64,000 nt of DNA from Chitinophaga pinensis (GCA_902167325.1 LR632930.1:2666001-2730000), one strand, 5' to 3'. Positions 8,538-16,853 are shown, counted from the first letter of the stretch. Numbers and translations: made by a program. Notes: generated from the letters alone by a model not told the origin.

Positions 8538-9916
8538 ATGGCCAACATTCTGATCATCGACGACGAAAAGAGCATCCGCAAAACGCTCTCCGAAATCCTC
8601 ACCTACGAAGGATACAAAATCGACGAAGCGGCAGACGGAGCAGAAGGCTTTAAAATGTTCCAGGCCAAAACCTACGACGCCGTACTCTGCGATATTAAAA
8701 TGCCCAAAATGGACGGTCTCGAGTTCCTCGAGAAAGCCCGCGAAATAAATGGAGATGTTCCCATTATCATGGTATCCGGCCATGGTAACCTCGAAACCGC
8801 GGTAGACGCGGTGAAGAAAGGCGCCTTCGATTATATCTCCAAACCTCCCGACCTCAACCGCCTCCTCATCACCCTCCGCAATGCGCTGGACAAAACCACC
8901 CTCGTGGCAGAAACCAAAACGCTGCGCAAGAAAGTGAATAAAACACCTGACATGATCGGGGATTCGGCACCTATCGTCCGAATCAAGGATACCATTCATA
9001 AAGTAGCCCCTACTGACGCGCGCGTTCTCGTAACCGGAGAAAACGGTGCCGGTAAGGAACTCGTAGCCCGCTGGATTCATACCTACAGCAACCGTGCAAA
9101 CGGTCCGCTTATAGAAGTGAACTGCGCCGCTATCCCCTCCGAGCTGATCGAGTCCGAACTGTTCGGTCACGAAAAAGGCTCTTTCACCTCCGCGGTAAAA
9201 CAACGCATCGGTAAATTCGAACAGGCTACCGGTGGAACGCTTTTCCTCGATGAGATCGGTGATATGAGCCTCAGCGCACAGGCCAAAGTGCTCCGTGCCC
9301 TGCAGGAAGGTAAGATCACGCGGGTAGGGGGCGACAAGGAAATCAGCGTGGATGTGCGTGTGGTAGCTGCTACCAATAAAGATCTGCTGAAAGAAGTGGA
9401 AGAAAAGAACTTCCGCCTCGATCTTTATCACCGCCTCAGCGTGATCCTTATTCACGTGCCTTCACTGAACGACCGCCGCGATGATATTCCCCTGCTGGTA
9501 GATCATTTCCTCGACCTCGTTTGCGCGGAATACGGTATGGCAAGGAAACAGGCTGATAAAGACGCCATGAAAGCATTGCAGAACCATCAGTGGACGGGTA
9601 ACATCCGCGAACTGCGCAATGTGGTAGAGCGACTGGTGATCCTTTCCGGCAAAACCATTTCGGCCGACGATGTGGAGAATTACGTAGTGCCCAATCACGA
9701 CAAAAAAAAAGCCACTACCTGAATGACGAGCTGCTGATTTTAACGAAGCTGCACGACTTTCGCGACGAAGTGGAAAAGATATTCATCGAATTCATGTTGC
9801 AAAAGAACGGAGGAAACATAACGAAAACTGCTCAGGCGCTGGATATCCAGCGCAGCCATCTTTACAATAAGATGGAGCGTTACGCCATCCGGAAAACTCC
9901 CGGCGCAGATGAATGA
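8538..9916 (+). CDS. Sigma-54 dependent response regulator, read through a -1 frameshift at A9
   Basis: NtrC-family regulator: phosphorylation of the receiver should switch on the ATPase that opens sigma-54 promoters. Receiver at 1-120 (D8, D9, phospho-acceptor D52, K102); AAA+ domain about 140-380 with Walker A GENGAGKE (167-174), the sigma-54 contact loop GSFTSA (214-219, normally GAFTGA) and Walker B LFLDEIGD. The zero frame stops at 9722 after 394 aa, with no DNA-binding domain. A run of nine A at 9702-9710 precedes that stop; slipping back one base continues for 68 codons to 9916 and yields a typical Fis-type helix-turn-helix (NITKTAQALDIQRSHLYNKM). The full product would be 459 aa. Its stop overlaps the next ATG, which supports the extension as real. 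Programmed slippage, a genuine mutation or a sequencing error are all possible. No sensor kinase is adjacent. Confidence 0.85.
9702..9710 (+). promoter_or_regulatory. Candidate slippery site (A9)
   Basis: Nine A between GAC and GCC. In zero frame this is three Lys codons followed by ATT codons to a TGA at 9720-9722. A -1 ribosomal slip, or one extra A in the transcript, joins the helix-turn-helix frame. Runs of nine A are known sites of transcriptional slippage. Confidence 0.55.
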
Positions 9917-10565
9917 ACGCAGACATATATACCTGATAAGCGGCCTCGGGGCCGATGAACGGGTGTTTGAACGGCTGGTGTTCCCGGCCGACTGTGATGT
10001 ACATTACCTCCCCTGGATCACGCCACTGAATGCAGACGAACCCATCGCAGAATATGCAGGGCGCATGGCCCGCCGGATCATGCATCCCAATCCTATCCTC
10101 ATAGGACTATCCTTTGGAGGTATGATGAGCATCGAGATCGCAAGGCTGATGCCAGTGCGGCAGGTGGTACTTATTTCGAGTGTTAAGAACCGTTTTGAGC
10201 TGCCGCCTTATTACAACAACTTTGCCCGTAAAGTATTGCGTACGTTGCCAGACAGGCTCCTGTTTACCAACCGGCAGTTTGTGGTAAGATTGTTTATGCA
10301 ATGCCAGAGCGATGAAGAACGCAGCCTGCTGGATGCCTACCTCGGCAAAAAAGACCTCCGTTATATGCGCTGGGCACTTAACAACGTGCTGCAATGGAAC
10401 AATGAATGGTCGCCTCCCGGCCTGGTACATATCCACGGCAGCAGCGACAGGCCTTTCCCGCGGCGGTACGTTACCCCAACTCATACGATTATTAAAGGTG
10501 GGCATTTCATGGTCATGAACCGCGCCCCTGAAATCAGTCTCATACTGGAAAAGAATCTGCTTTAA
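9909..10565 (+). CDS. Alpha/beta hydrolase
   Basis: Predicted cytoplasmic alpha/beta-hydrolase, 218 aa, substrate unknown. The nucleophile elbow is GLSFGG near residue 67-72, the acid is probably in HGSSDRPFP near 175, and the catalytic His is in GGHFMVMNR near 200; ISGLGADERVF at the N-terminus holds the oxyanion region. Small, with hardly any lid domain. The ATG overlaps the stop of the frameshifted regulator (ATGAATGA), so the two are co-translated and may act in one process. It is followed by a strong terminator and an 11-bp repeat array. Confidence 0.85.
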   Translation: MNERRHIYLISGLGADERVFERLVFPADCDVHYLPWITPLNADEPIAEYAGRMARRIMHPNPILIGLSFGGMMSIEIARLMPVRQVVLISSVKNRFELPPYYNNFARKVLRTLPDRLLFTNRQFVVRLFMQCQSDEERSLLDAYLGKKDLRYMRWALNNVLQWNNEWSPPGLVHIHGSSDRPFPRRYVTPTHTIIKGGHFMVMNRAPEISLILEKNLL

Positions 10566-10571
10566 AAATAT

Positions 10572-10603
10572 AAGCCCCGGTCTTGCAGGACCGGGGCTTT
10601 TTT
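10572..10603 (+). terminator. Terminator after the alpha/beta hydrolase
   Basis: Perfect 10-bp stem AGCCCCGGTC/GACCGGGGCT (10573-10582 and 10589-10598) with a 6-nt loop and a T-run. Confidence 0.9.
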
Positions 10604-10610
10604 AAGCTTT

Positions 10611-10797
10611 GTAAGCAGGTATTACTGTATTACGCAGGGCTTACTGTATGGATACACCTCAGTAACTTAAAGTATACTGTACCTGGTAAGCAGGTATATA
10701 AAGGCCTTTCTGTATTGGGTTTGACCGGGTTTTATATACAGTTGATATACATGAACCCTTCTTTTACCCTTCAGTAACCCTATATTAAGTGCGTATG
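10611..10797. repeat. Degenerate 11-bp periodic array
   Basis: From 10611 the sequence splits into 17 units of 11. CTGTA falls at the same unit position at 10644, 10677 and 10710; ATATACAnT repeats at 10734/10745; three units beginning around 10754 share ACCCTnnnnT. Less regular than the arrays at 6332 and 55465, but the same unit length and the same place, directly after a terminator between convergent genes. Confidence 0.5.
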
Positions 10798-10798
10798 A

Positions 10799-11698
10799 TC
10801 AGGTGGTGGGAACCGGTTTGCGGCGTGCAAACTGGAGTACTTCATCCATGGAAAGGAGGACTTTCACATTTTCCGGGAGGGGAACTGAGATACGGGCGAT
10901 CTGCGGGCCGGAGATAGTGACGGGGATACCGGGGAAGAGGCGGCCAAGGTCTTTCACGAAATTATCCAGCGCCCGTTGGGGATAGTTGGTAATTACGTGG
11001 GTGTAGATCTGGTCTACCTGTTTGCGGTCGGTATAAAAGCGCAGATCTTCCAGCGGTACGTTGGCGCCGAAGTTCACCACCCTGCAGCCGTGCTTTTTCA
11101 GCAGGTAATGCATGAAAAGGAGGGGAATCTCGTGCCATTCACCTTCCGGAAGAAAAACCATGAAGGATTCTTTGGGGTTTTCGGGTATATCCAGTCCGTC
11201 AATAGCTACAATCAGCTTTTTACGGATGATATTGGCGGCAAAGTGTTCCTGCGCGGGAATTACACAATCTACCAGCCAGAGCAGCCCTATTCGCTCCAGA
11301 TAGGGGTATATCACTTTGAGCATGCATTGCTCGAAGCCCATACGGAGCAGGATATTATGAAAGATTTTTTCGATACGGACCTGGTCGAAATCGATCATCG
11401 CTTCTACCAGCTGATTGATGTACACCTGGTGCAGGTGATTGCCGTTCTGCCCGGTTTCTTCCAGTGAGAGCTGCTTGATCTCCTCTTCCGTCATTCCCAC
11501 GATCTTGGATATCTTGTAGCCATGCCGGTACAGGTATGCAATACGCATGATGTGCTTCAGGTCGCCATTATCGTAAACACGGTGATTCGTGTCTTTCCGT
11601 TTGGGACGAAGTACATTGTAGCGCTGTTCCCATATGCGGATGGTATGCGCCTTGATGCCGGTCAGGCTTTCAATATCTTTTATCGTGAAGCTGTTCAA
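10799..11698 (-). CDS. MerR-family regulator with a B12-binding-type C-terminal domain
   Basis: Transcription regulator of the CarH/LitR type. N-terminal MerR winged helix (SFTIKDIESLTGIKAHTIRIWEQRY, then NHRVYDNGDL), a helical linker, and a C-terminal cobalamin-binding-like region. The linker keeps the W-x9-EH signature (W, then VIPAQ before EH), which in CarH caps adenosylcobalamin. The lower ligand segment reads E-x-H-x-x-P (GEWHEIP), where the family usually has G in the last position, so light or B12 sensing is possible but unproven. The start is taken as TTG at 11698 (LNSFTIKD); a TTG further up at 11722 overlaps the promoter box. It is divergent from lepB. No carotenoid genes lie nearby. 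Confidence 0.85.
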   Translation of the reverse strand: MNSFTIKDIESLTGIKAHTIRIWEQRYNVLRPKRKDTNHRVYDNGDLKHIMRIAYLYRHGYKISKIVGMTEEEIKQLSLEETGQNGNHLHQVYINQLVEAMIDFDQVRIEKIFHNILLRMGFEQCMLKVIYPYLERIGLLWLVDCVIPAQEHFAANIIRKKLIVAIDGLDIPENPKESFMVFLPEGEWHEIPLLFMHYLLKKHGCRVVNFGANVPLEDLRFYTDRKQVDQIYTHVITNYPQRALDNFVKDLGRLFPGIPVTISGPQIARISVPLPENVKVLLSMDEVLQFARRKPVPTT

Positions 11699-11719
11699 TG
11701 TTCTGGATATAGAATTAAA

Positions 11720-11727
11720 CAAAAATA
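11720..11727 (-). promoter_or_regulatory. Candidate -7 box for the MerR regulator
   Basis: The minus strand reads TATTTTTG. It overlaps the upstream TTG and so supports the downstream TTG at 11698 as the true start. Confidence 0.5.
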
Positions 11728-11829
11728 AAGAGAAAGTGGTTCAACCGCAGTTTTCATTTGGTAACTTACGTGGTATTTTTTTAAGAAAACTTTATCGGGA
11801 GAAAAAAGGGCTGACAATTAACAGAATAT

Positions 11830-11837
11830 TATATTTG
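11830..11837 (+). promoter_or_regulatory. Candidate -7 box for lepB
   Basis: TATATTTG, 27 nt before the ATG of lepB. The -33 element is unclear. Confidence 0.55.
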
Positions 11838-11864
11838 TTGATCAAATAAACTAAAACACATCGC

Positions 11865-13028
11865 ATGAATCTGGTTTTTTGGAGGAAGAAGGACGGCCAG
11901 CCGAAGAAAAAGAAGTCCGCCGTGCGGGAATGGCTGGATGCGGCCATCTTCGCCATTATTGCGGCTACGCTGATACGTACTTTCATATTCGAGGCCTATA
12001 CGATCCCTACGCCTTCCATGGAAAAAACGCTGCTGGTCAATGATTTCCTCTTTGTCAGCAAAGTTAGCTACGGTCCGCGCATCCCCATGACACCACTGGC
12101 GGTGCCCTTCACCCATCATACACTCCCGCTTACGAAATATACCAAAGCCTACTCCGAAGCCATTCAGTGGAAATACCGCCGTTTGCCCGGTTTCAGCGAT
12201 GTAAAGCGCAACGATGTAGTAGTATTCAACTTCCCGGAAGGAGACACCGTGGCCCTCGAAATACAGGAAAACTCCGTGTATTCCGAAGAAGTACGTAAGA
12301 ACGGCCGTGATTATATGTGGAATACCTATCGCATCATTTCCCGCCCCGTAGATAAACGTGAAAACTATATCAAACGTTGTGTGGGCATCCCGGGCGACAG
12401 CCTCGAAGTGCGCGACGGTATCGTGATCGTGAACGGAACACCCGAAACACCCCCGCCAAACGGCCAGCGTAACTACACCGTGGCCACCAGCGATAACAGT
12501 GATCTCAACCCCATCCGCCTCGAAGAGCTGGGCATAGAACATTCGCCCGGAGAGCAATACAACCTCACACCCGGCGAAGCCAAAACGATCGCGGGCTTCG
12601 GCGGAACCGTTACAGGAGTTACACCAAATGTTTATCCCGGCAGCACTGAAATCTGGCCGCATGATACTTCCAAATTCAAATACTCCATCGATAACCTCGG
12701 CCCTATATACATTCCGAAAAAAGGCGCAACCGTGAGGCTCGACAGTGCTTCCATTGAGCTGTACCGCCGTATCATCGCGGTGTATGAAGAAAACAGGCTG
12801 GAAGAAAAAGGACCCAACGAGTTTATCATCAACGGTAAGCCCGCCACTACCTATACTTTCAAAATGGATTACTACTGGATGATGGGCGATAACCGTCACC
12901 GCTCCCTCGATTCCCGGTACTGGGGCTTTGTGCCTGAAGACCACATCGTGGGTAAAGCCTGGATGATCTGGATGAGCTACGGTAAAAACGGCATCCGATG
13001 GAGCCGCCTCTTCCGTACCATTAAATAA
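11865..13028 (+). CDS. lepB: Signal peptidase I
   Basis: Cleaves signal peptides from exported proteins at the outer face of the inner membrane. The 387-aa protein has a Lys-rich N-terminus, one membrane helix (about 25-42), the catalytic Ser51 in IPTPSMEKTL, and the general base Lys170 in NYIKRCVGIPGDSLEV. The C-terminal box YWMMGDNRHRSLDSRYWGFVPEDHIVGKA is intact. An insertion of about 100 residues (190-290) between the Lys box and the C-terminal box makes it longer than E. coli LepB, as is common in Bacteroidota. Single gene with its own promoter and terminator. Confidence 0.95.
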   Translation: MNLVFWRKKDGQPKKKKSAVREWLDAAIFAIIAATLIRTFIFEAYTIPTPSMEKTLLVNDFLFVSKVSYGPRIPMTPLAVPFTHHTLPLTKYTKAYSEAIQWKYRRLPGFSDVKRNDVVVFNFPEGDTVALEIQENSVYSEEVRKNGRDYMWNTYRIISRPVDKRENYIKRCVGIPGDSLEVRDGIVIVNGTPETPPPNGQRNYTVATSDNSDLNPIRLEELGIEHSPGEQYNLTPGEAKTIAGFGGTVTGVTPNVYPGSTEIWPHDTSKFKYSIDNLGPIYIPKKGATVRLDSASIELYRRIIAVYEENRLEEKGPNEFIINGKPATTYTFKMDYYWMMGDNRHRSLDSRYWGFVPEDHIVGKAWMIWMSYGKNGIRWSRLFRTIK

Positions 13029-13055
13029 GATAGTTTTTACTGATTCATTATACAA

Positions 13056-13118
13056 CGGCAGTCACGCCCGCATCCCGAAAAAAATGTACTTTCGGATCGC
13101 AGCGTGACTGCCCTTTTT
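13056..13118 (+). terminator. Terminator after lepB
   Basis: Stem GGCAGTCACGC/GCGTGACTGCC (13057-13067, 13102-13112) followed by CTTTTT; the long loop holds a second small stem CCGAAA/TTTCGG. Confidence 0.8.
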
Positions 13119-13134
13119 ATGTAAACGCCTTTCC

Positions 13135-13623
13135 ATGCAAAATAAAGCCCGGCACATCATTGAGTTCGAGACCTATGCAGACAGCAGCGCCCTTTCTCCT
13201 GCAGACGCCGCCCTGCTGGAAAAAGCCCGGCAGACCACCACAGCAGCCTATGCGCCATATTCCCGCTTCCGTGTAGCAGCAGCAGCCCTGCTCGAAAACG
13301 GGGAAGTGGTTACGGGCACCAATCAGGAAAATGCCAGCTACCCGGTAGGGATCTGTGCTGAACGTACTGTGCTTTCTGTTGCCTCCGGCCTATATCCCGG
13401 GGTAGCGGTGGTGGCCATCGCCGTAAGCTATAATAATGAGCTGGCACCCTCCATAACGCCTATTGCGCCCTGCGGCATCTGCCGGCAAACGCTGGTGGAA
13501 TATGAGGCCCGTTATGCCCGCCCCATCCGCCTCATCTTATCCGGGCAAACCGGGGAGGTAATTGCCATGGCTAAAAGCGGCGACCTGATGCCTTTATCAT
13601 TTTCTGCTAATAGTATGAAATAA
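13135..13623 (+). CDS. cdd: Cytidine deaminase
   Basis: Zinc enzyme converting cytidine and deoxycytidine to the uridines in pyrimidine salvage. The 162-aa protein is a homotetrameric-type CDD: YAPYSRFRVAAAALLENG, NQENASYPVGICAERTVL with the zinc Cys and the catalytic Glu of the CAE motif, and PCGICRQTLVE with the other two zinc cysteines. The ATG at 13135 lies 17 nt after the lepB terminator. TACTTTCG at 13087, inside the terminator loop, could be part of its promoter, but this is weak. Confidence 0.95.
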   Translation: MQNKARHIIEFETYADSSALSPADAALLEKARQTTTAAYAPYSRFRVAAAALLENGEVVTGTNQENASYPVGICAERTVLSVASGLYPGVAVVAIAVSYNNELAPSITPIAPCGICRQTLVEYEARYARPIRLILSGQTGEVIAMAKSGDLMPLSFSANSMK

Positions 13624-13629
13624 ATTATA

Positions 13630-13637
13630 TATATTTG
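13630..13637 (+). promoter_or_regulatory. Candidate -7 box for the TPR gene
   Basis: TATATTTG in an AT-rich stretch right after cdd, 25 nt before the ATG at 13663. Confidence 0.5.
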
Positions 13638-13662
13638 ATTCAGTGCCTAAGTGCATTGAAAG

Positions 13663-14664
13663 ATGTTCCTATACCGTATTATCCTTATCCTATGCTTAGC
13701 CGGCCCGGCAATTCCGTCCATGGCCGTGATGGTTCCGCCCTTCAGCGGTGACCATGCTACCGAATTATATCGAAAAGGAGAGCAGCACATGCTTCGTGGG
13801 GAGCTGGATGATGCAGAACAGTGTTTCGAAGCGGCTATAGCGGCTAACCGCCGTTTTTCTGCGCCCTATCTCCATCTGGCCATTTTGCACCGGCTGCGGC
13901 AACAGCCTGAGCTGGCCCGGCAGCAATTCCTGAAATTATTGGATGTTGTGCCGGAAGAGCCTGCGGCACTGGCGGGGCTGGCGGAAGTGTGCTTTGAATT
14001 GCAGCAGTGGGAAGATGCGTTAACCTGGGCCCGCAGGGCGCAGGAGCAGGGTGCCCCTGCCATGGATGCCATTATCGGGATGAGCTATGCCGCGTTGGAC
14101 CATCCTGCCGAGGCCATCAGGGCTATAGAATGCTCGCTGCGGGAAGATCCCTGGCAGCCTGCCTTGCGGATTAAGCTGGCGCGCCTCCATGCACAGGAGG
14201 AAAATTATGCGGCAGCCCTCAGAATATACGAAGAAGCACTGAAGACAGATAGTACTTCAGCAGATTTATATTTGGAATCAGGAATGATGCATTTTAATAT
14301 GGAAAACTACAAAAACGCAGCCGGCGCATTCGAAATGGCAGCCAGGTACGGTACTTCCGGCGATGCGGATCTTTATGCAAACCTGGGTGTGGCCTACCTG
14401 CAACAGGCCGCTTATGCCGACGCCATTCAGCATCTACAGAAAGCGCTGCAGATGCGCCCTTCTGACATTAAAATCATGCAGCAGCTCGCGCATGCCTTCT
14501 TTAAACAGCAAAACTACCCGCAGGCAGCCATGCAATGGAACAGAATTCTCGTGCTGCAACCGCAGAACGCATTCGCCATGTTCATGCTGGGGAAATCGTA
14601 TATATGCTCGGGAGAAGTGGTGAAGGGGCAGCGCATCTGCGATCAGGCGCTGCAGTTACACTAG
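13663..14664 (+). CDS. Secreted tetratricopeptide-repeat protein
   Basis: 333 aa with an N-terminal hydrophobic signal segment (FLYRIILILCLAGPAIPSMA), then about eight TPR units from residue 30 to the end, recognisable by repeated A-x-x-x-[YF]-x-x-A/L spacing (for example DADLYANLGVAYLQQAAYADAIQHL). No catalytic motif. TPR arrays bind other proteins; this one is probably periplasmic. It has its own promoter and shares a bidirectional terminator with argS. The partner is unknown. Confidence 0.8.
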   Translation: MFLYRIILILCLAGPAIPSMAVMVPPFSGDHATELYRKGEQHMLRGELDDAEQCFEAAIAANRRFSAPYLHLAILHRLRQQPELARQQFLKLLDVVPEEPAALAGLAEVCFELQQWEDALTWARRAQEQGAPAMDAIIGMSYAALDHPAEAIRAIECSLREDPWQPALRIKLARLHAQEENYAAALRIYEEALKTDSTSADLYLESGMMHFNMENYKNAAGAFEMAARYGTSGDADLYANLGVAYLQQAAYADAIQHLQKALQMRPSDIKIMQQLAHAFFKQQNYPQAAMQWNRILVLQPQNAFAMFMLGKSYICSGEVVKGQRICDQALQLH

Positions 14665-14670
14665 GGGGTA

Positions 14671-14720
14671 AAAAACGAAATGTCAATGACAGGCGTCATT
14701 GACATTTCGGCAGTTTCTTT
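14671..14720. terminator. Bidirectional terminator between the TPR gene and argS
   Basis: Perfect 15-bp stem (CGAAATGTCAATGAC, 14676-14690) with an AGGC loop and its complement at 14695-14709. It has AAAAA on the left and a T-rich tail on the right, so it can serve both converging genes. Confidence 0.85.
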
Positions 14721-14722
14721 TC

Positions 14723-16834
14723 CTACATTCTTTCAGGTACCCGGATGCCCAGGAACTTCATGGATTGCCGGATGGTATTGGCAGTCAGTGATGCGATCTG
14801 CAAACGCAGTTTCCGCTTGTCTTCACTTTCCGCATCGCGTACGGAATAGGTATACTTACCGCTTTCCTTTTTAGCGTAGAAGGAGTTGAATGTTTGCGCC
14901 AGTAAAAAGGCGTAGTTCGCAATCACGGAGGGGCTCATTTCCCGGCCTGCTTCAGCCAGTACATCACCAAACTGTTCATTGATCATGATCAGCTCCTTTT
15001 CCATGGGCAGCAGCGCATCCGTATGCCGGTAGCTTTCCAGCGCCAGCATATCACCTGCCGAGAACTCCCGCAGGATGGAACGGATACGGGCATGGCTGTA
15101 TTGAATGAACGGCCCGGTGAAGCCATGGATATCGATAGACTCTTCCGGGTTGAATACCATTTTCTTCTTCGGGTCTACTTTCAGGAGGAAGAATTTCATG
15201 GCGCCGAGTCCGATGGTCTCGTACAGTTCGCGCAGTTCTTCTTCTGTAAAATCTTTCACTTTGCCGAGTTCTTCGGTATACCTGGCGGCAGTTGTCACCA
15301 TTTCTTCCACGAGGTCGTCCGCATCCACCACGGTGCCTTCGCGGCTCTTCATCCGTCCGTGCGGCAGTTCCACCATACCATAGGAGAGGTGGGCGATTCC
15401 GTCTGCTGAAGGCTCACCAAGCTTCTGCATGATGAGTTTCAGCACTTTGAAGTGGTAATTCTGTTCATCGGCCACTACATAAATGCTTTGGTTCATCTGG
15501 TAGTCGTCGTACTTCAGGCGTGCAGTACCAATATCCTGTGTGATGTATACGGAAGTACCGTCGCCACGGAGTACCAGCTTTTCGTCCAGCCCGTCGGCGG
15601 TGAGGTCGATCCAAACGGAGTTGTCGGCTTTTTTAAAGAACACGCCTTTGCGGAGACCTTCTTCCACCACATCTTTCCCGAGCAGATAGGTGTTGCTTTC
15701 GAAGTACATTTTATCGAAGTTGATGCCGAGGCGTTTGTAAGTAGCTTCAAAGCCTTCGTATACCCAGCTGTTCATGGTTTGCCAGAGGGCACGTACTTCG
15801 GGGTTGCCTGCTTCCCATTGCTGCAGCATGATCTTGGCCTGTGCCATGATCTCGGTGCGGTTGCGGGAGAGTTCTTTTATTTCGTCATGGATTTTTTCGG
15901 CTTTTTCTTCATCGGCTTTCACCTGGGGGGTAAGCTCAGCGAGCAGCTGGCCGATACGGATCTTCGCATCTGCTTCGAAATCACTAAAGTCTCTTTTCTC
16001 TATTACGCGGCTGATGATTTCTTTGGTTTCTTCGCTGACATTCCGCGCCAGGTGTTTGATCTCTTTCCGGATTTGCGCTGCTTTTTCCACATTGGCCATG
16101 AATTCCGGCTTATGTAGTGCGGTGTGCAGTTTGGTGATACGTTCGTGTTGTTCTCCATCGAAGTCACTGAAATCACCTTCCAGTACGCGGGAGATGATGG
16201 GTTCAGACTGGTCGCGCAGGATGGATTCGAAGTGCACGTAGTAGTCACCCACGAGGTGGTCGCCCTTTTTGCCGGTGCTTTCCGGGGTATCGCCATGGGC
16301 AAAGAGCTGCCAGGCGAGCATGGATTTGCAGATATGGATACCACGGTCGTTCACCAGGTTAGCCTTGATCACTTCATAGCCATTGGCTTTAAGGATCTCA
16401 GATACGGAGAAACCGAGGAAGTTATTTCGGAGGTGCCCCAGGTGGAGGGGTTTGTTGGTGTTGGGGGAAGAATATTCCACCATTACCTTCTGACCTTTGG
16501 CAGGCTGCTGGCCTACGAGGGCATTATGATGTGCTCCTTGAACGAAGGCTGTCCAGGTCTGATCATGGATAGAAAGGTTCAGGAAGCCTTTCACAACATT
16601 GAAGCCCGCCACGAGGCCGGGATGATTGGCTGCCAGCCAGGTACCGATAGTTTGTGCCGTTTCTTCAGGTTTCTGCCGGCTGAACTTCGTAAATGGAAAC
16701 ACAACGATGGTATACTCGCCTTCGAACTCGGGCTTAGTGGTATTTACGGATACATCCGCCGCGGTGAAGGGCTGCTGGTACAGCGCCTGTACAGCCGCCG
16801 CGGCGGCTTGTTTAATAGAAGCAACTACGCTCAT
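14723..16834 (-). CDS. argS: Arginyl-tRNA synthetase with a duplicated internal segment
   Basis: Charges tRNA-Arg with arginine. 703 aa, roughly 100 longer than usual for the family. N-terminal Add1 domain, class I HIGH motif as HLGH (131-134) after SSPNTNKPL, VNDRGIHICKSMLAWQ, KKGDHLVGDYYV, the KMSK-region equivalent GRMKSREGTVVDADDL, and the DALR anticodon domain ending in SMKFLGIRVPERM. The extra length lies after VGDYYVHF: residues 211-270 and 271-330 are two copies of a 60-residue charged helical unit, both containing IISRV then DFSDF and EIK-L-RN at matching positions. The frame also contains a TTG at 16843; the ATG at 16834 is preferred. A TACCTTTG box precedes it. Confidence 0.95.
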   Translation of the reverse strand: MSVVASIKQAAAAAVQALYQQPFTAADVSVNTTKPEFEGEYTIVVFPFTKFSRQKPEETAQTIGTWLAANHPGLVAGFNVVKGFLNLSIHDQTWTAFVQGAHHNALVGQQPAKGQKVMVEYSSPNTNKPLHLGHLRNNFLGFSVSEILKANGYEVIKANLVNDRGIHICKSMLAWQLFAHGDTPESTGKKGDHLVGDYYVHFESILRDQSEPIISRVLEGDFSDFDGEQHERITKLHTALHKPEFMANVEKAAQIRKEIKHLARNVSEETKEIISRVIEKRDFSDFEADAKIRIGQLLAELTPQVKADEEKAEKIHDEIKELSRNRTEIMAQAKIMLQQWEAGNPEVRALWQTMNSWVYEGFEATYKRLGINFDKMYFESNTYLLGKDVVEEGLRKGVFFKKADNSVWIDLTADGLDEKLVLRGDGTSVYITQDIGTARLKYDDYQMNQSIYVVADEQNYHFKVLKLIMQKLGEPSADGIAHLSYGMVELPHGRMKSREGTVVDADDLVEEMVTTAARYTEELGKVKDFTEEELRELYETIGLGAMKFFLLKVDPKKKMVFNPEESIDIHGFTGPFIQYSHARIRSILREFSAGDMLALESYRHTDALLPMEKELIMINEQFGDVLAEAGREMSPSVIANYAFLLAQTFNSFYAKKESGKYTYSVRDAESEDKRKLRLQIASLTANTIRQSMKFLGIRVPERM
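15845..16204 (-). repeat. In-frame tandem duplication (2 x 180 bp) inside argS
   Basis: Two adjacent 60-codon copies. Shared landmarks: IISRV (60 residues apart), DFSDF, a middle KL/QL block, E-K-A-x-x-I-R/H and EIK-L-RN. The nucleotide sequences have diverged, so the duplication is old. Predicted amphipathic/coiled-coil helices. Confidence 0.8.
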
Positions 16835-16853
16835 GGAAATCAATTGTAGAGGG

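Noticed and set aside
9720..9722. Taking the TGA at 9720-9722 as the true end of the sigma-54 regulator
   Set aside because: The next frame holds an intact helix-turn-helix of the right family and its stop is coupled to the next gene, so the simple end is unlikely to be the whole story.
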